Shown here piece after piece: positions 56,039-64,000 of a DNA stretch of 64,000 nt. The translations under genes were made by a program, and so were the position numbers. Under the pieces are notes generated by a model. The model was not told the origin of the DNA and searched no databases. It saw only the letters and a list, made by a program, of their open reading frames with translations. Positions within the stretch are counted from its first letter, which is position 1; each line of letters begins with the position of its first letter. The stretch is from a virus: positions 186,001 through 250,000 of IMG/VR virus record IMGVR_UViG_3300017991_000048; one strand, 5' to 3'.

Positions 56039-59000
56039 TTAATCCCAATCGCCTTCCGGTAAACTCCAGGCATCGTCTTCGAAATCGTAAGCCGCCGTTC
56101 TAACAATTTCCTCTTCGATCATTTCTTCTCCCGGCTCAACGACCTCTTCCTCAACTATGGTTTCGTCTTCGGTCTCACCGGGTCTTTTGACATTCTCGCC
56201 AACGTGAAGACCGGCTTCAGCCACAAATTGACTGACTCCAGCCGGTTTCCCGCCCACAGTAGAAGGACACACAATAGTAAGATTCATCTCTGCCCGTGAT
56301 AAAGCCACATAACCGAGCCGTCTTTCCGATTCTAACTCTTCTTGTAACTCTTCTGGGTCGCGAGGTGGTGCCCCTGGCTTCTTTGGAGGTTCTATGGGGA
56401 ACTTACCTCTTGGCATGGCGACATAACAATTTCGCCACTCTGCTCCTTTGACTGAATGCACGGTTCCAATGTAAACACCGGGCGGAGGTTTTTGTTCCGC
56501 TTCTGGAAGCTCTTTTTGTTTCTCTTCCCACTTATCAATGTCAATCCGCAGTTCCTCAGTCTTGGCAGCATAACGATCCATTTTAGCTTTATAGCCTATT
56601 GGTGTATTTGGATCGGCAATCAAGTCATCGGGGTCTGTTGGATCTTTTTCCATTAGTTTATATAAGAAACTAACATTCCCCAGATTTTCTTCCTCTTCAT
56701 CCTCATCGTCCTTCGCATCGTCATCCTCATCAGAGATGCTATCTCTGATAGTAGCCTGAAGGCTCTCACGGAAAGACTGCTCTACGTACTTGATGTCGCC
56801 AGTTCCAGGCTCAACTATTGTCGTTGTCCCTCTCAACATAAGGATTTCGTCAAAAAGATCTCTCGTTGTATAGTCGGGGTCCATCGCGTTAGCTTTCATT
56901 TCAGCTACCGCATCACGCATTTCCTGGAGAGCCCTCACAGCCTTTCGCCATAACCCTCCTTTTTTACCCAAAGCTCCAGCCAAGATACCTAAAAATTCAT
57001 CGTCAGCTAAAGCGGCAAGAGGGTTTATTGTTTTAACATCTTGGCCTGTCTCGGTAGCCCACTTTTTAAGCGCATACTTAACTCCGTTCGGTCCTTTATC
57101 CCCAGTGAGGAAAAAACGGTTTGGTTTGTTTATGACCTCCCCCAAGGCTTCTTGCATTTTGGCAAAGTCATTACCTATAGCAAGATCAACATACCCCAAC
57201 ACCGCCTTTGTCTCTGGTGAGCCCAAAAAGCTTGAGGTGCCTTTACGGGCGTAAGGAACGCCGCGAATAATACAGGCTGTCTCGTAAGCGTGTTGTTCCT
57301 TATTTGTCCGGGTAAGAATGGCATTATCACTTACGTCAGCACCCGCTACCATGTCGCCTTTGATCTTCTCTACGACATCTAAAGCAGCTTGCGCCTCATC
57401 TCCGGGAGTTATGACATCAAGAGTCGCAACTCCTTTTTGCGCCCCTGGACGCGGAACGGACTTCATCGGGATCTGCTTTGTGTTATGATCAATTAACGTA
57501 TTGGCGGCTTCAACGATTTCTGGCTCACACCGATAATTAGTCCGGATAAATTTGGTTTCCCAACTCTTTTCTTCGTCGTCGTTCAACTCCGTAAACATAT
57601 CCGGACGCGCCCCGCGAAAACCATAAATACTATTTGATGAAAGAACCCCACCACCAAAAAAGTTAGAAGCATCGTTTATATCAAGATCAAGAAAGGTGTC
57701 TTCTACTTGTTCAACCTTCACAACTTGGTCTAAAACTAACTCACCGTCATCTATAACAGCCACCGACATACCTGGAAACAAAGCTGTTGCTGTGATCTTC
57801 CTAAGAGGTAGTTCATTCGCTACTGACAAACGATGTGATAAATTAAAACCTGTTACATCTTGTAGAGTTTCTGCAAACTCTAAACCTTCTCGATAATTTG
57901 TAAACCATTTACGAATTCTGCGTCTATTCTGACCAAAAAGCTTAAATTCAACTTCTACTTTATCGTCTAACGCCTCGTCTTGATCCCATTCAAGAGTTAC
58001 TTGAGTGCCTTTCGGCCCATGAGCAATAAGCTGGATCGTGCGAGACGCAAGAAGGCGGGAGTTTCGACACATCCAATTAGGGTAAGATAACTTAAGCCCT
58101 TTAGCCTCTAACAGCTTGCGTCCGTTTTCACCAAACTCTTTATAAACCGCTGCAATCTTTTCAACTGGAAATGTTCGATTCCACTCACTATGATATACCG
58201 CAGTTGGTATCTGGTAGCGCAATGAATAAAGAGCTTCTGCCGTATAAGCCTCTTCTTTAGAATTATAAATACCAAGAATCCAAAGACGTTCTGCTCTTTC
58301 TGTTTGTGGTCTTTGTCCATAGAGAAGACGAGAATCTTTCTCGCAAAAACCCTTATTTGTAACCCCGATCCGAAAACCTAAATCTCGTCGATGCATCAAA
58401 TAAAGAAGATGCTGCTCCTCTTTTAGCAATGGGTCAGAGGCCCAAATTTTATGATTTGGACTCATCGTGAGAACACGACCACCTTCTGTGGTCATTTTAA
58501 ATCCATTACTCCAATTAGATGATACAATGTGTTTAACTTGCTGAGGGGTAATCCCACCATTTCGATAAGCTAAAACTTCATCCCCCTCACAAAGATCCTT
58601 TGCCGCCTTTTCACCAGAAGGGGTAAGTATAGGAGTGTCAGAGGCCACACACTGCTTGTCATCCCCTACGATCCATAAAGACTTCCCATCACTGCCGTCT
58701 GTAACCTTACCCGCTATCTGGGAGATGACAGAATACTGGACAGCATTAAGGTCTTGAGCCTCATCAACAATGACATGATCAAACATGTCCTGTACGGTTT
58801 TACGGACACCAGCGTCTCGTTTCAGAATGTTATCAAAAATAGCTAACTGATCATCAAAGTCGCCCAAACGTTTAGCCTTACTACCGGCACCCCTGGACAT
58901 AAAATTTTCATACGCTTTGGAACGACAGGGCGGCTCCCAACCGGGAATGGCTCCCTTCACTCCTTCATACATCTCATACCAGTCTGCATGGTCGGCCTGT

Positions 59001-60346
59001 TCCTGAGTTTTAGCTAGCTCTTTAGCCTCTGCCGGGGTTATTCTATTACCTTTCCATTTTGACTTTGCTAAATTGGCGTCCTTGATTCTCGGTACTTTTC
59101 TTTCCGCTGAAGTGTTTGCTGGAAAACACTGTTGCCACATATTTTGAACAACTCTGGCCACTGAAGTACCTTTTCCAGTGAACCCTCGATTCATGGCCAG
59201 TTTCTCTGTTTTTGTACCAAACTTCTCTATAAAACTACGAAACAGCGAATGGGTAGTTCCAGCAAACATCTGCTTCAACGTGTCAGTGCTTGTCAGTCTG
59301 GCAATTTTCCGTTTAAGTTCATTAGCCGCCTTGGTATTGAAACTGGTTACCAAAATCCGACTCGGACTGACGCCTCTGTCCTTAACCAAATATTCGACTC
59401 TATGAACAACAGTACGGCTCTTCCCTGATCCTGCTCCAGCAGCCACCAGGACACGTCCATCAGTCACTGACGCTGCATACTGTTCAGGGTCTAAATCTCT
59501 CAAAGGAGCCGGTCGATTATTCGGACTGGAAGGATCAGTTGTAACGGACACCGCAGCCGCTGTAGCAATACCTACAACCTCAGACTTTGTTGGCGGCTCA
59601 TCTACTTCCCCGGATACCGCCATGGCTCTCTCGGCAGCGTCTTGAGCTTTTTCTTGCACATCCAGCAGACGTTCATTCTTTTCGGCTTCAGCATTTAGAT
59701 GATCTTCTGAAGCGGCCTCAGCGCCAGTTTCTTTGGCTCTCGCTGTAACTATAGGCTGAACATCGTCATCAGTCTCATCCGATGCGACTGCCACCGCATT
59801 CTGAAAAGTGCCAGACCCGGCTGTCTCTGCCGCTTTATCAATCCAGCCACGAAGCCTTATGTTCTTAAGGGGGATAACGGCGAACTTGTCAAGAGCGGCA
59901 TCAGCGTCCGCCTCATCAGCCGCTGCCATAGCTGCCCTCATCTCTCGCAGCGCTTTGTTGGACCTAAAAATCTTTCTCATGGTGGACGCGCCACCCTGAC
60001 GAAGAGCGATTTTCATCTGAAGACTACGCTTGCCCAAAGTTGTAGAGTTAGAAGGCAGAAAGCGAAACGCTTTGTCCATTATCTTTCTCTGGCTACTTGT
60101 CGGCATGGAATCGCCCAAGAAAGCTTGAATAACACCTAAATGCTGACGATCGGCCATTCTAACAAGCGTTAGACCCTTACGGATTAAGTCATCGTCGGAT
60201 TCCGAACCCGTCGCTTCTTCGAGGTAACGTGAGTATGTTTCCAGTGCGAGCAGGAATACAACGTACTCAGCAATTTCTAACTCGCCAATATCCTCATCGT
60301 CCACACCGACAGCGGCCTCGACAACACGCTTCGCAGAAATTGTCAT
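56039..60346 (-). CDS. UvrD/Rep-family helicase interrupted by an intein
   Basis: After an N-terminal part of about 290 residues not typical of the family, the SF1A helicase motifs follow: AGAGSGKS (Walker A, near 303), VIVDEAQDL (motif II, near 527), VGDDKQ-[intein]-SIYGFRGARP (motif III), TNYRCEPEIVEAAN (IV), TVHSVKGAEW (V, near 1295) and GYVALSRAE (VI, near 1340). The enzyme would unwind DNA in replication or repair. The intein spans residues 566-905, so the spliced product is about 1,095 residues. ATG at 60346 has AGGAG; a TTG two codons earlier is the alternative. An acidic linker near 1170 (DEDDDAKDDEDEEEE) lies between helicase motifs IV and V. Confidence 0.88.
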   Translation of the reverse strand: MTISAKRVVEAAVGVDDEDIGELEIAEYVVFLLALETYSRYLEEATGSESDDDLIRKGLTLVRMADRQHLGVIQAFLGDSMPTSSQRKIMDKAFRFLPSNSTTLGKRSLQMKIALRQGGASTMRKIFRSNKALREMRAAMAAADEADADAALDKFAVIPLKNIRLRGWIDKAAETAGSGTFQNAVAVASDETDDDVQPIVTARAKETGAEAASEDHLNAEAEKNERLLDVQEKAQDAAERAMAVSGEVDEPPTKSEVVGIATAAAVSVTTDPSSPNNRPAPLRDLDPEQYAASVTDGRVLVAAGAGSGKSRTVVHRVEYLVKDRGVSPSRILVTSFNTKAANELKRKIARLTSTDTLKQMFAGTTHSLFRSFIEKFGTKTEKLAMNRGFTGKGTSVARVVQNMWQQCFPANTSAERKVPRIKDANLAKSKWKGNRITPAEAKELAKTQEQADHADWYEMYEGVKGAIPGWEPPCRSKAYENFMSRGAGSKAKRLGDFDDQLAIFDNILKRDAGVRKTVQDMFDHVIVDEAQDLNAVQYSVISQIAGKVTDGSDGKSLWIVGDDKQCVASDTPILTPSGEKAAKDLCEGDEVLAYRNGGITPQQVKHIVSSNWSNGFKMTTEGGRVLTMSPNHKIWASDPLLKEEQHLLYLMHRRDLGFRIGVTNKGFCEKDSRLLYGQRPQTERAERLWILGIYNSKEEAYTAEALYSLRYQIPTAVYHSEWNRTFPVEKIAAVYKEFGENGRKLLEAKGLKLSYPNWMCRNSRLLASRTIQLIAHGPKGTQVTLEWDQDEALDDKVEVEFKLFGQNRRRIRKWFTNYREGLEFAETLQDVTGFNLSHRLSVANELPLRKITATALFPGMSVAVIDDGELVLDQVVKVEQVEDTFLDLDINDASNFFGGGVLSSNSIYGFRGARPDMFTELNDDEEKSWETKFIRTNYRCEPEIVEAANTLIDHNTKQIPMKSVPRPGAQKGVATLDVITPGDEAQAALDVVEKIKGDMVAGADVSDNAILTRTNKEQHAYETACIIRGVPYARKGTSSFLGSPETKAVLGYVDLAIGNDFAKMQEALGEVINKPNRFFLTGDKGPNGVKYALKKWATETGQDVKTINPLAALADDEFLGILAGALGKKGGLWRKAVRALQEMRDAVAEMKANAMDPDYTTRDLFDEILMLRGTTTIVEPGTGDIKYVEQSFRESLQATIRDSISDEDDDAKDDEDEEEENLGNVSFLYKLMEKDPTDPDDLIADPNTPIGYKAKMDRYAAKTEELRIDIDKWEEKQKELPEAEQKPPPGVYIGTVHSVKGAEWRNCYVAMPRGKFPIEPPKKPGAPPRDPEELQEELESERRLGYVALSRAEMNLTIVCPSTVGGKPAGVSQFVAEAGLHVGENVKRPGETEDETIVEEEVVEPGEEMIEEEIVRTAAYDFEDDAWSLPEGDWD
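57632..58651 (-). mobile_element. intein inserted in helicase motif III
   Basis: The insert is 340 codons, from TGT at 58651 (Cys1 after GDDKQ) to AAT at 57632 (Asn before SIYGF). Removing it rejoins the normal motif VGDDKQSIYGFRG. Its splicing blocks are CVASDTPILTPSGEKAA (A), LTMSPNHKIW (B, with the conserved histidine) and EDTFLDLDINDASNFFGG...VLSSN (F/G). The last pair is Ser-Asn instead of the usual His-Asn. The centre holds FRIGVT, then ERLWILGIYNSKEEAYTAE, YQIPTAVY, which resembles a GIY-YIG-type domain and would be the homing nuclease. The insert looks richer in A+T than the flanking helicase. The +1 residue is Ser. Confidence 0.85.
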
Positions 60347-60385
60347 AATCAATAGCTCCTACTCGTCAATTAAACCAAAGGATAT

Positions 60386-61000
60386 TCAACAAGGTGGCAG
60401 GCTCCCTGGTGGAGCGCACGGAACAGGACTTGAAGGGATTCCGTAAGGTTCACAATCAGGGCCTACTATCGGTGCTGGCTGTGGGTCGCATGGCGGGGAA
60501 GAGGTCACCGGCTGAGGTGTCATCGGGACATTAGGGAACACACGAATCTTACGGGGTCTGAAATTCGGCTCTAAGGCGTACTCAGTCAGAAACCTTTTTC
60601 CAGCCGCAATGCATACACGAGACTGTGTACACCCCCACGCATTCACCGGTATTGGAATAGTGTTATTTTCCCACCCCTGCACCGTGGCGAGAGGGACACC
60701 CATTAGGGTTGCATAATCAGCCTGAGACAACTGTAGAGCTTCGCGTAAGAACGTCAGAGTCTCACCTCGTATAAGGCCCATATGAGCCAAAGTAGACGCT
60801 GCACTCAGCTTCGCGGCCTGCTGTACTTCCGGAGTAAACGTCGGTCCCTGTAGGTACAGTGTGCCGGGTACAGCCGCGACAAACACAATGCCGGTATTGC
60901 CGACCGGCATGATAATATCAAAAAGACCGACCTTCCCCACCTGTTCAGGAAAGTCGGCTTCTAATACTACGATTGGAAAATCTGGAAGGTCATCGGCCAT
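60386..61000 (-). CDS. XRE-type DNA-binding regulator
   Basis: Residues about 83-112 (LTFLREALQLSQADYATL, GVPLATVQGWENN) are a helix-turn-helix of the Cro/XRE type. The N-terminal 50 residues form a beta-rich domain. The C-terminal 50 are rich in proline and cysteine (SSPPCDPQPAP, SSPVPCAPPGSLPPC), unusual for this family. I chose ATG 61000; a TTG 15 bases upstream is possible. Neither has a clear ribosome site. It lies head-to-head with the 61047 gene, with a palindrome at its start codon, so it probably represses its own and perhaps the divergent gene. Role in phage timing is inferred. Confidence 0.68.
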   Translation of the reverse strand: MADDLPDFPIVVLEADFPEQVGKVGLFDIIMPVGNTGIVFVAAVPGTLYLQGPTFTPEVQQAAKLSAASTLAHMGLIRGETLTFLREALQLSQADYATLMGVPLATVQGWENNTIPIPVNAWGCTQSRVCIAAGKRFLTEYALEPNFRPRKIRVFPNVPMTPQPVTSSPPCDPQPAPIVGPDCEPYGIPSSPVPCAPPGSLPPC

Positions 61001-61012
61001 TACTACAGTAAT
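60999..61012. promoter_or_regulatory. putative operator palindrome between divergent genes
   Basis: ATTACT-AC-AGTAAT has six-base arms and a two-base centre. It overlaps the ATG of the XRE regulator gene and lies 34 bases before the start of the divergent gene, a fitting place for an autoregulatory site. The rest of the 46-base gap is A+T-rich, but I could not identify clear promoter boxes. Confidence 0.4.
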
Positions 61013-61046
61013 CAAATAACAAAGAAATTACGGTGTATTTAGGAGC

Positions 61047-61910
61047 ATGGATCTAAACGTCCGCATTGAGAAAGATTTACCCCCGGTTGTCCCGGATGCC
61101 ATTTCCTTTGAAACGGGGCTCTCCAAGGCTCAAATTGAAGACCCCTCAATCCTTGGGTACGAGCACCACGGGTCAGACTTTTCCACTTCTGACACCGGAG
61201 CACTGCCTCGATTTTATGAGGATCTTATTCTCGGACGGCCTATGCCCACGACCTTGGCTACGCCTAAAGTTCAGGATATTGACACCCTTTTCGCCATTGC
61301 TCTATTTTTACACCGGGATCTAGCCACGCATCCGTCCACCGCCAGCATCGTGTATACGGTAGACTTTGTACATCGGCTTGGCTTACCGGCTCTAGCCCAC
61401 CTGGACGACAACCTTGCCCGGTTCTTCTCTTCCCTCAGGGCTTATTTCCCTGAAACTGGGCTTAGCCAACGTGAACTCAGTGAACGAATCCAGAACGCAG
61501 TCGGATGGCTGCGCGATTACATTCAGAACGGAAAAATAGCACTCGTTGGTTCCCGGCCACGAATAAATATCAGAATCCTGGACCAGGGAACCAGTGGGTT
61601 TGTCGCCGCCTCGTGTAACGATGAAGCGCCACTACTCGACGGATGGGTCGAACTATACCGCCTTGGTTTCTTGAAAGGCATACTGATCAAAAGAGCATCA
61701 GAAGATAGAAATCATGTTCTAATAGCCCGGAAAAGCCATTTTATGCCTTTTGATCTGCTCAAGGCGAACGTTATCTTAAATCAGATGGAAGCCGCCATGG
61801 GGGAGCACCCAGGCTGGAAAATATGGCCTGACAACCTATGGCTCCAGAGCCCACAAGAAGGAACCTTACTGCTTCTCCAGCACATTATAGAGGTACTCGT
61901 GCGAGTGTGA
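61047..61910 (+). CDS. unknown plus-strand protein, possible DHH-like
   Basis: This is the only supported plus-strand gene of the window. Its 287 residues have YEHHGSDFSTSD at about 38, DIDTLFAIALFLHRDLA and VHRLGLPALAHLDDNLARFF in the middle, and C-terminal GFVAASC, VELYRLGFLKGILI, GWKIWPDNLWLQSP. The EHH group is reminiscent of DHH-type phosphoesterases, but I do not see enough of the family pattern to name it. AGGAG precedes ATG by only one base, so initiation may be weak. It ends three bases before the stop of the facing 61914 gene. Confidence 0.6.
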   Translation: MDLNVRIEKDLPPVVPDAISFETGLSKAQIEDPSILGYEHHGSDFSTSDTGALPRFYEDLILGRPMPTTLATPKVQDIDTLFAIALFLHRDLATHPSTASIVYTVDFVHRLGLPALAHLDDNLARFFSSLRAYFPETGLSQRELSERIQNAVGWLRDYIQNGKIALVGSRPRINIRILDQGTSGFVAASCNDEAPLLDGWVELYRLGFLKGILIKRASEDRNHVLIARKSHFMPFDLLKANVILNQMEAAMGEHPGWKIWPDNLWLQSPQEGTLLLLQHIIEVLVRV

Positions 61911-61913
61911 GCC

Positions 61914-62210
61914 TCACTCTAGCCGGTAATCGGGATGTGCCTCTAAGTCTTCCAGCACAGGGAAACTTGATGCTTTAAATAAAGTCTTTTCAGCGTTCGA
62001 CGCTAGCCTGATGACACTTCCGAGAGAACTCTTTTGGAAAGGCTCTAAATCGACATCTCTCTTCGCGTCTTTAACCTCTTCAAGATAAGCTCCAATTGTA
62101 CCCCAGGCTTCCTCACACCTCGCTTGGAGCGCTTGCACATGAGACCTCAGGACATCTACCGGCGGTCTGTCTCTACCTACCGCTTTTTTTGTTTTCCATT
62201 TCTGATCCAT
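61914..62210 (-). CDS. small helical protein, unknown
   Basis: ATG at 62210 with GGAGGAG six bases upstream defines a 98-residue protein. A longer open frame to 62273 has no ribosome site. It is basic at the N-terminus (MDQKWKTKKAVGRDRPP) and helical in the middle (VDVLRSHVQALQARCEEAWGTIG), with an acidic helix next. No family is recognised. It follows the CCA-adding enzyme gene by 77 bases. The 77-base gap holds the ribosome site and open frame but no other supported element. Confidence 0.5.
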   Translation of the reverse strand: MDQKWKTKKAVGRDRPPVDVLRSHVQALQARCEEAWGTIGAYLEEVKDAKRDVDLEPFQKSSLGSVIRLASNAEKTLFKASSFPVLEDLEAHPDYRLE

Positions 62211-62287
62211 AGCAATCTCCTCCGTCACTTCCCACAAACTATAGAAACTTTTTCCGAATCTCCCGTACAGCATCCGTTTTGGTCAAC

Positions 62288-63712
62288 TCACGCCCACGCC
62301 GCGTAATCATCAGCTAGTTCCAACAAGAACCTGCCAGCTTCCCCTACTACACGCCCTGGTTTGACATTCAAAGCCGTCATTATCTCCCTGCCATCCAAGA
62401 CAGGCTTTTTGGATACAGGCAAAGGCGACTCTTTGATCCGCTTGATCCGTTCCCTGAGTTGTTTAACATTGTGCTTTTGCGGGATAGATCCTAACTCATC
62501 TGCCTCAGATACATCTAAAGTAGCATCTACGAGTTCGTCACCAAGATCCCGAATAAACTTTCTTATTGCCTTGTCCGTAACTTCGGGACCAAGATAGTGC
62601 GGTCGCATGTGGTGACGGACCATACCCACAACTTTCTTGATAGTAGCAGCATCAAACTTGAGACGGTACAAGATAGCTTTTGCCATCTCCGCTCCCACCT
62701 CTTCATGTCCGTGGAAACTTATAGCACCCTCGACAATCTCTTGTGTCTTAGGTTTACCAACATCATGTAATAAAGCTCCCAGTTGCCCTTCAATAGTCGG
62801 CGGAGCATGACGAAGTACGTTCAGAGTATGTTTATAAACGTCACCCTCTGCGTGGTACTTCTTTCCCTGCTGGACGCCTTGCATGGCTTCGACTTCAGGT
62901 AAGATATACTTTAGCAAGCCCATGAGCTTCATCAGCCTGATGGCACGGTCTAACTTACCGAGTTTCATTACCTTTTTCAGTTCATCCATAATGCGTTCAG
63001 CGGATACTATTTCAATACGAGATGCATTCCGCCGCACTGTCTTTATTACGGACTTAGGTATCTGCCAGTTATATTTACATTGAAAACGGACCAATCGAAT
63101 CATACGAAGGGGATCGTCATTAAGAATCTTGTCCAATGATACTCGCGGGTGCCCTCGTAAGATGCCCTTTTCAATGTCATGCTTACTGGTGCCCGTAAGA
63201 TCGACAACCTCTCCCGATGTCAGATCCTTAAGGAGCATGTTAACGGTAAAGTCCCGCCGTTCAACATCCTCTTCAAGCGTAGCTGGCATTACTTTACGCT
63301 GGCGTGAAGTAGGATCAGTAAACTTTTCCTTCATGGTATCGGCAAACTCTATTACCGCTCCCTTTGTACGATAGGTCTGCCCTTTATATTCTATATTATC
63401 TTTGAATGTAATTTGCCAAATAGGGTACTGCGCTCCCATATGATGGGGCCGGGTTATCTCTCTGGAAAACATATTGTGAAGATAAGTTGTTATCTTCTTG
63501 GCCCCACCCCGCATGTCCACCACGATATCTAAGTCTTTAGCTTCCAGACCTATATATTCGTCACGAATGTACCCTCCGACCGCCATGGCTTTACCGGCAA
63601 ATGGTGTCCCAGGCAAGACACGCTTTAGAAGACGTTCAACTTCTTTTTCCGATATTGAGGCTACGCGGCTGTTTAGGTATCGCTGAACAACTCTGTGGTT
63701 ACAAGTTTCCAA
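62288..63712 (-). CDS. cca: CCA-adding tRNA nucleotidyltransferase with HD domain
   Basis: VGGYIRDEYIGLEAKDLDIVVD (residues about 45-66) is the GG-x-x-RD...D-x-D metal site of class II nucleotidyltransferases (D60, D62). ERRDFTVNML (151-160) and NDDPLRMIRLVRFQCKYN (199-215) are the tRNA-NT motifs, and HDVGKP (316-321) with HGHEEVG and VRHHMRPHY gives a C-terminal HD domain. Class II enzymes with an HD domain add or repair 3'-CCA on tRNA and may remove cyclic phosphates. At 474 residues the length is normal. The start is TTG at 63712, with GGAAAA before it, overlapping the upstream stop by 14 bases. The enzyme could maintain phage or host tRNA during infection. A poly(A) polymerase activity is a less likely alternative. 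Confidence 0.85.
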   Translation of the reverse strand: METCNHRVVQRYLNSRVASISEKEVERLLKRVLPGTPFAGKAMAVGGYIRDEYIGLEAKDLDIVVDMRGGAKKITTYLHNMFSREITRPHHMGAQYPIWQITFKDNIEYKGQTYRTKGAVIEFADTMKEKFTDPTSRQRKVMPATLEEDVERRDFTVNMLLKDLTSGEVVDLTGTSKHDIEKGILRGHPRVSLDKILNDDPLRMIRLVRFQCKYNWQIPKSVIKTVRRNASRIEIVSAERIMDELKKVMKLGKLDRAIRLMKLMGLLKYILPEVEAMQGVQQGKKYHAEGDVYKHTLNVLRHAPPTIEGQLGALLHDVGKPKTQEIVEGAISFHGHEEVGAEMAKAILYRLKFDAATIKKVVGMVRHHMRPHYLGPEVTDKAIRKFIRDLGDELVDATLDVSEADELGSIPQKHNVKQLRERIKRIKESPLPVSKKPVLDGREIMTALNVKPGRVVGEAGRFLLELADDYAAWA

Positions 63713-63887
63713 GTGCTTTTCCGAGAGCTTTATAAGCTTTCTTCAAGTCGTCAACCGCTTTTTCCATATCCTCTGAGGCTCTGAGAACCGGATTGGCCAA
63801 CGTTTGGTAATCTTGCATCTCGATCAGAAGATTTTTCATCTTACCAGCCTGCTTATCTTCAGATACTTTCCAGCGTTTGTTGTCCAT
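63699..63887 (-). CDS. small helical protein, unknown
   Basis: ATG at 63887 with GAGG five bases away defines 62 residues. A longer frame to 63938 lacks a site. The product MDNKRWKVSEDKQAG... is an amphipathic helix pair (NLLIEMQDYQTLANPVL, MEKAVDDLKKAYKALGKAL). Its stop overlaps the CCA enzyme start by 14 bases, so the two are translationally coupled. No family is recognised. It may be a small partner or regulator. Confidence 0.5.
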   Translation of the reverse strand: MDNKRWKVSEDKQAGKMKNLLIEMQDYQTLANPVLRASEDMEKAVDDLKKAYKALGKALGNL

Positions 63888-63900
63888 ATCTACCTCAGTC

Positions 63901-64000
63901 TCAAAATGATGTCTTTTCCCAGTCGCGGCCCCAGTCACGTCCCGTAAACTCGCCTGTCTCTGCGCTCAACTCTACCTGTACTTCCCACTCATCACCTTCG
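63901..64000 (-). CDS. C-terminal fragment of a protein cut by window edge
   Basis: A frame that enters from beyond the right edge ends at TGA 63901. Its last 32 residues read ...EGDEWEVQVELSAETGEF and then FTGRDWGRDWEKTSF. There is no start in the window, so only a C-terminus is seen. The stop lies 13 bases before the ATG of the next gene, as expected for a tightly packed operon. No identification is possible. Confidence 0.4.
   Translation of the reverse strand, partial: EGDEWEVQVELSAETGEFTGRDWGRDWEKTSF

Noticed and set aside
61047-61910. Calling the plus-strand protein a DHH phosphoesterase.
   Set aside because: Only one EHH group is present and the other acidic motifs of the DHH family cannot be placed.
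61895-61920. A GTGAG-C-CTCAC palindrome between the convergent ends of the 61047 and 61914 genes as a bidirectional terminator.
   Set aside because: The loop would be a single base and no T-run follows on either strand.

Overview
The window looks like part of the genome of a large tailed double-stranded DNA phage with a contractile (myovirus-type) tail. The host is not identifiable from the sequence. Three things support this. Genes are packed almost without gaps, many overlapping as ATGA, TGATG or TAATG. Nearly all lie on the minus strand and have Shine-Dalgarno sites of the GGAG/GAGG type. A long run of tail and baseplate genes follows the order known from PBSX/Mu-like tails: tube, chaperones, tape measure, hub adaptor, hub, spike, gp25-like, J-like, I-like, fibres. 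I saw no tRNA, CRISPR array, integrase, capsid, portal, terminase or tail sheath gene.

Transcription of the minus strand runs from high to low coordinates. At the right edge (61914-64000) are small proteins and a CCA-adding tRNA nucleotidyltransferase with an HD domain. At 60386-61910 a short XRE-type regulator and the only plus-strand gene face away from each other across a small shared control region. At 56039-60346 is a UvrD/Rep-family helicase interrupted exactly in motif III by a 340-residue intein.

From 56035 down to 23698 comes the tail module. It holds two conserved unknowns, the probable tail tube protein, two large probable tail-assembly chaperones, the tape measure, two hub-adaptor proteins (one carrying a lytic transglycosylase domain), a gp27-like hub, a gp5-like spike, two tandem HNH-type endonuclease genes that have intruded behind the spike gene, a 2,053-residue beta-rich protein, a gp25-like protein, a J-like protein and an I-like protein. 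A perfect hairpin covers the ribosome binding site of the first chaperone gene.

From 23691 to 6547 come large beta-rich virion proteins. They include a 1,724-residue protein with sugar-binding-like modules, two fibre-like proteins made of short glycine repeats, and two adjacent copies of a 272-residue protein. An S-adenosylmethionine decarboxylase gene (speD) with all catalytic residues sits among them.

From 6524 to 1 lies an overlapping cassette of surface-chemistry genes: a zinc-ribbon glycosyltransferase-like protein, a 39-residue microprotein, a glycosyltransferase, a glycosyltransferase-glycosyltransferase-methyltransferase fusion, a methyltransferase, a radical SAM/SPASM protein, a P-loop sulfotransferase and a GSCFA-family protein cut by the window edge. 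Their compact coupling next to the fibre genes suggests that they build or modify a glycan or peptide on the virion or the host surface. That is inference. This cassette, the noncanonical intein and the hairpin over the chaperone start are the most interesting parts of the window.
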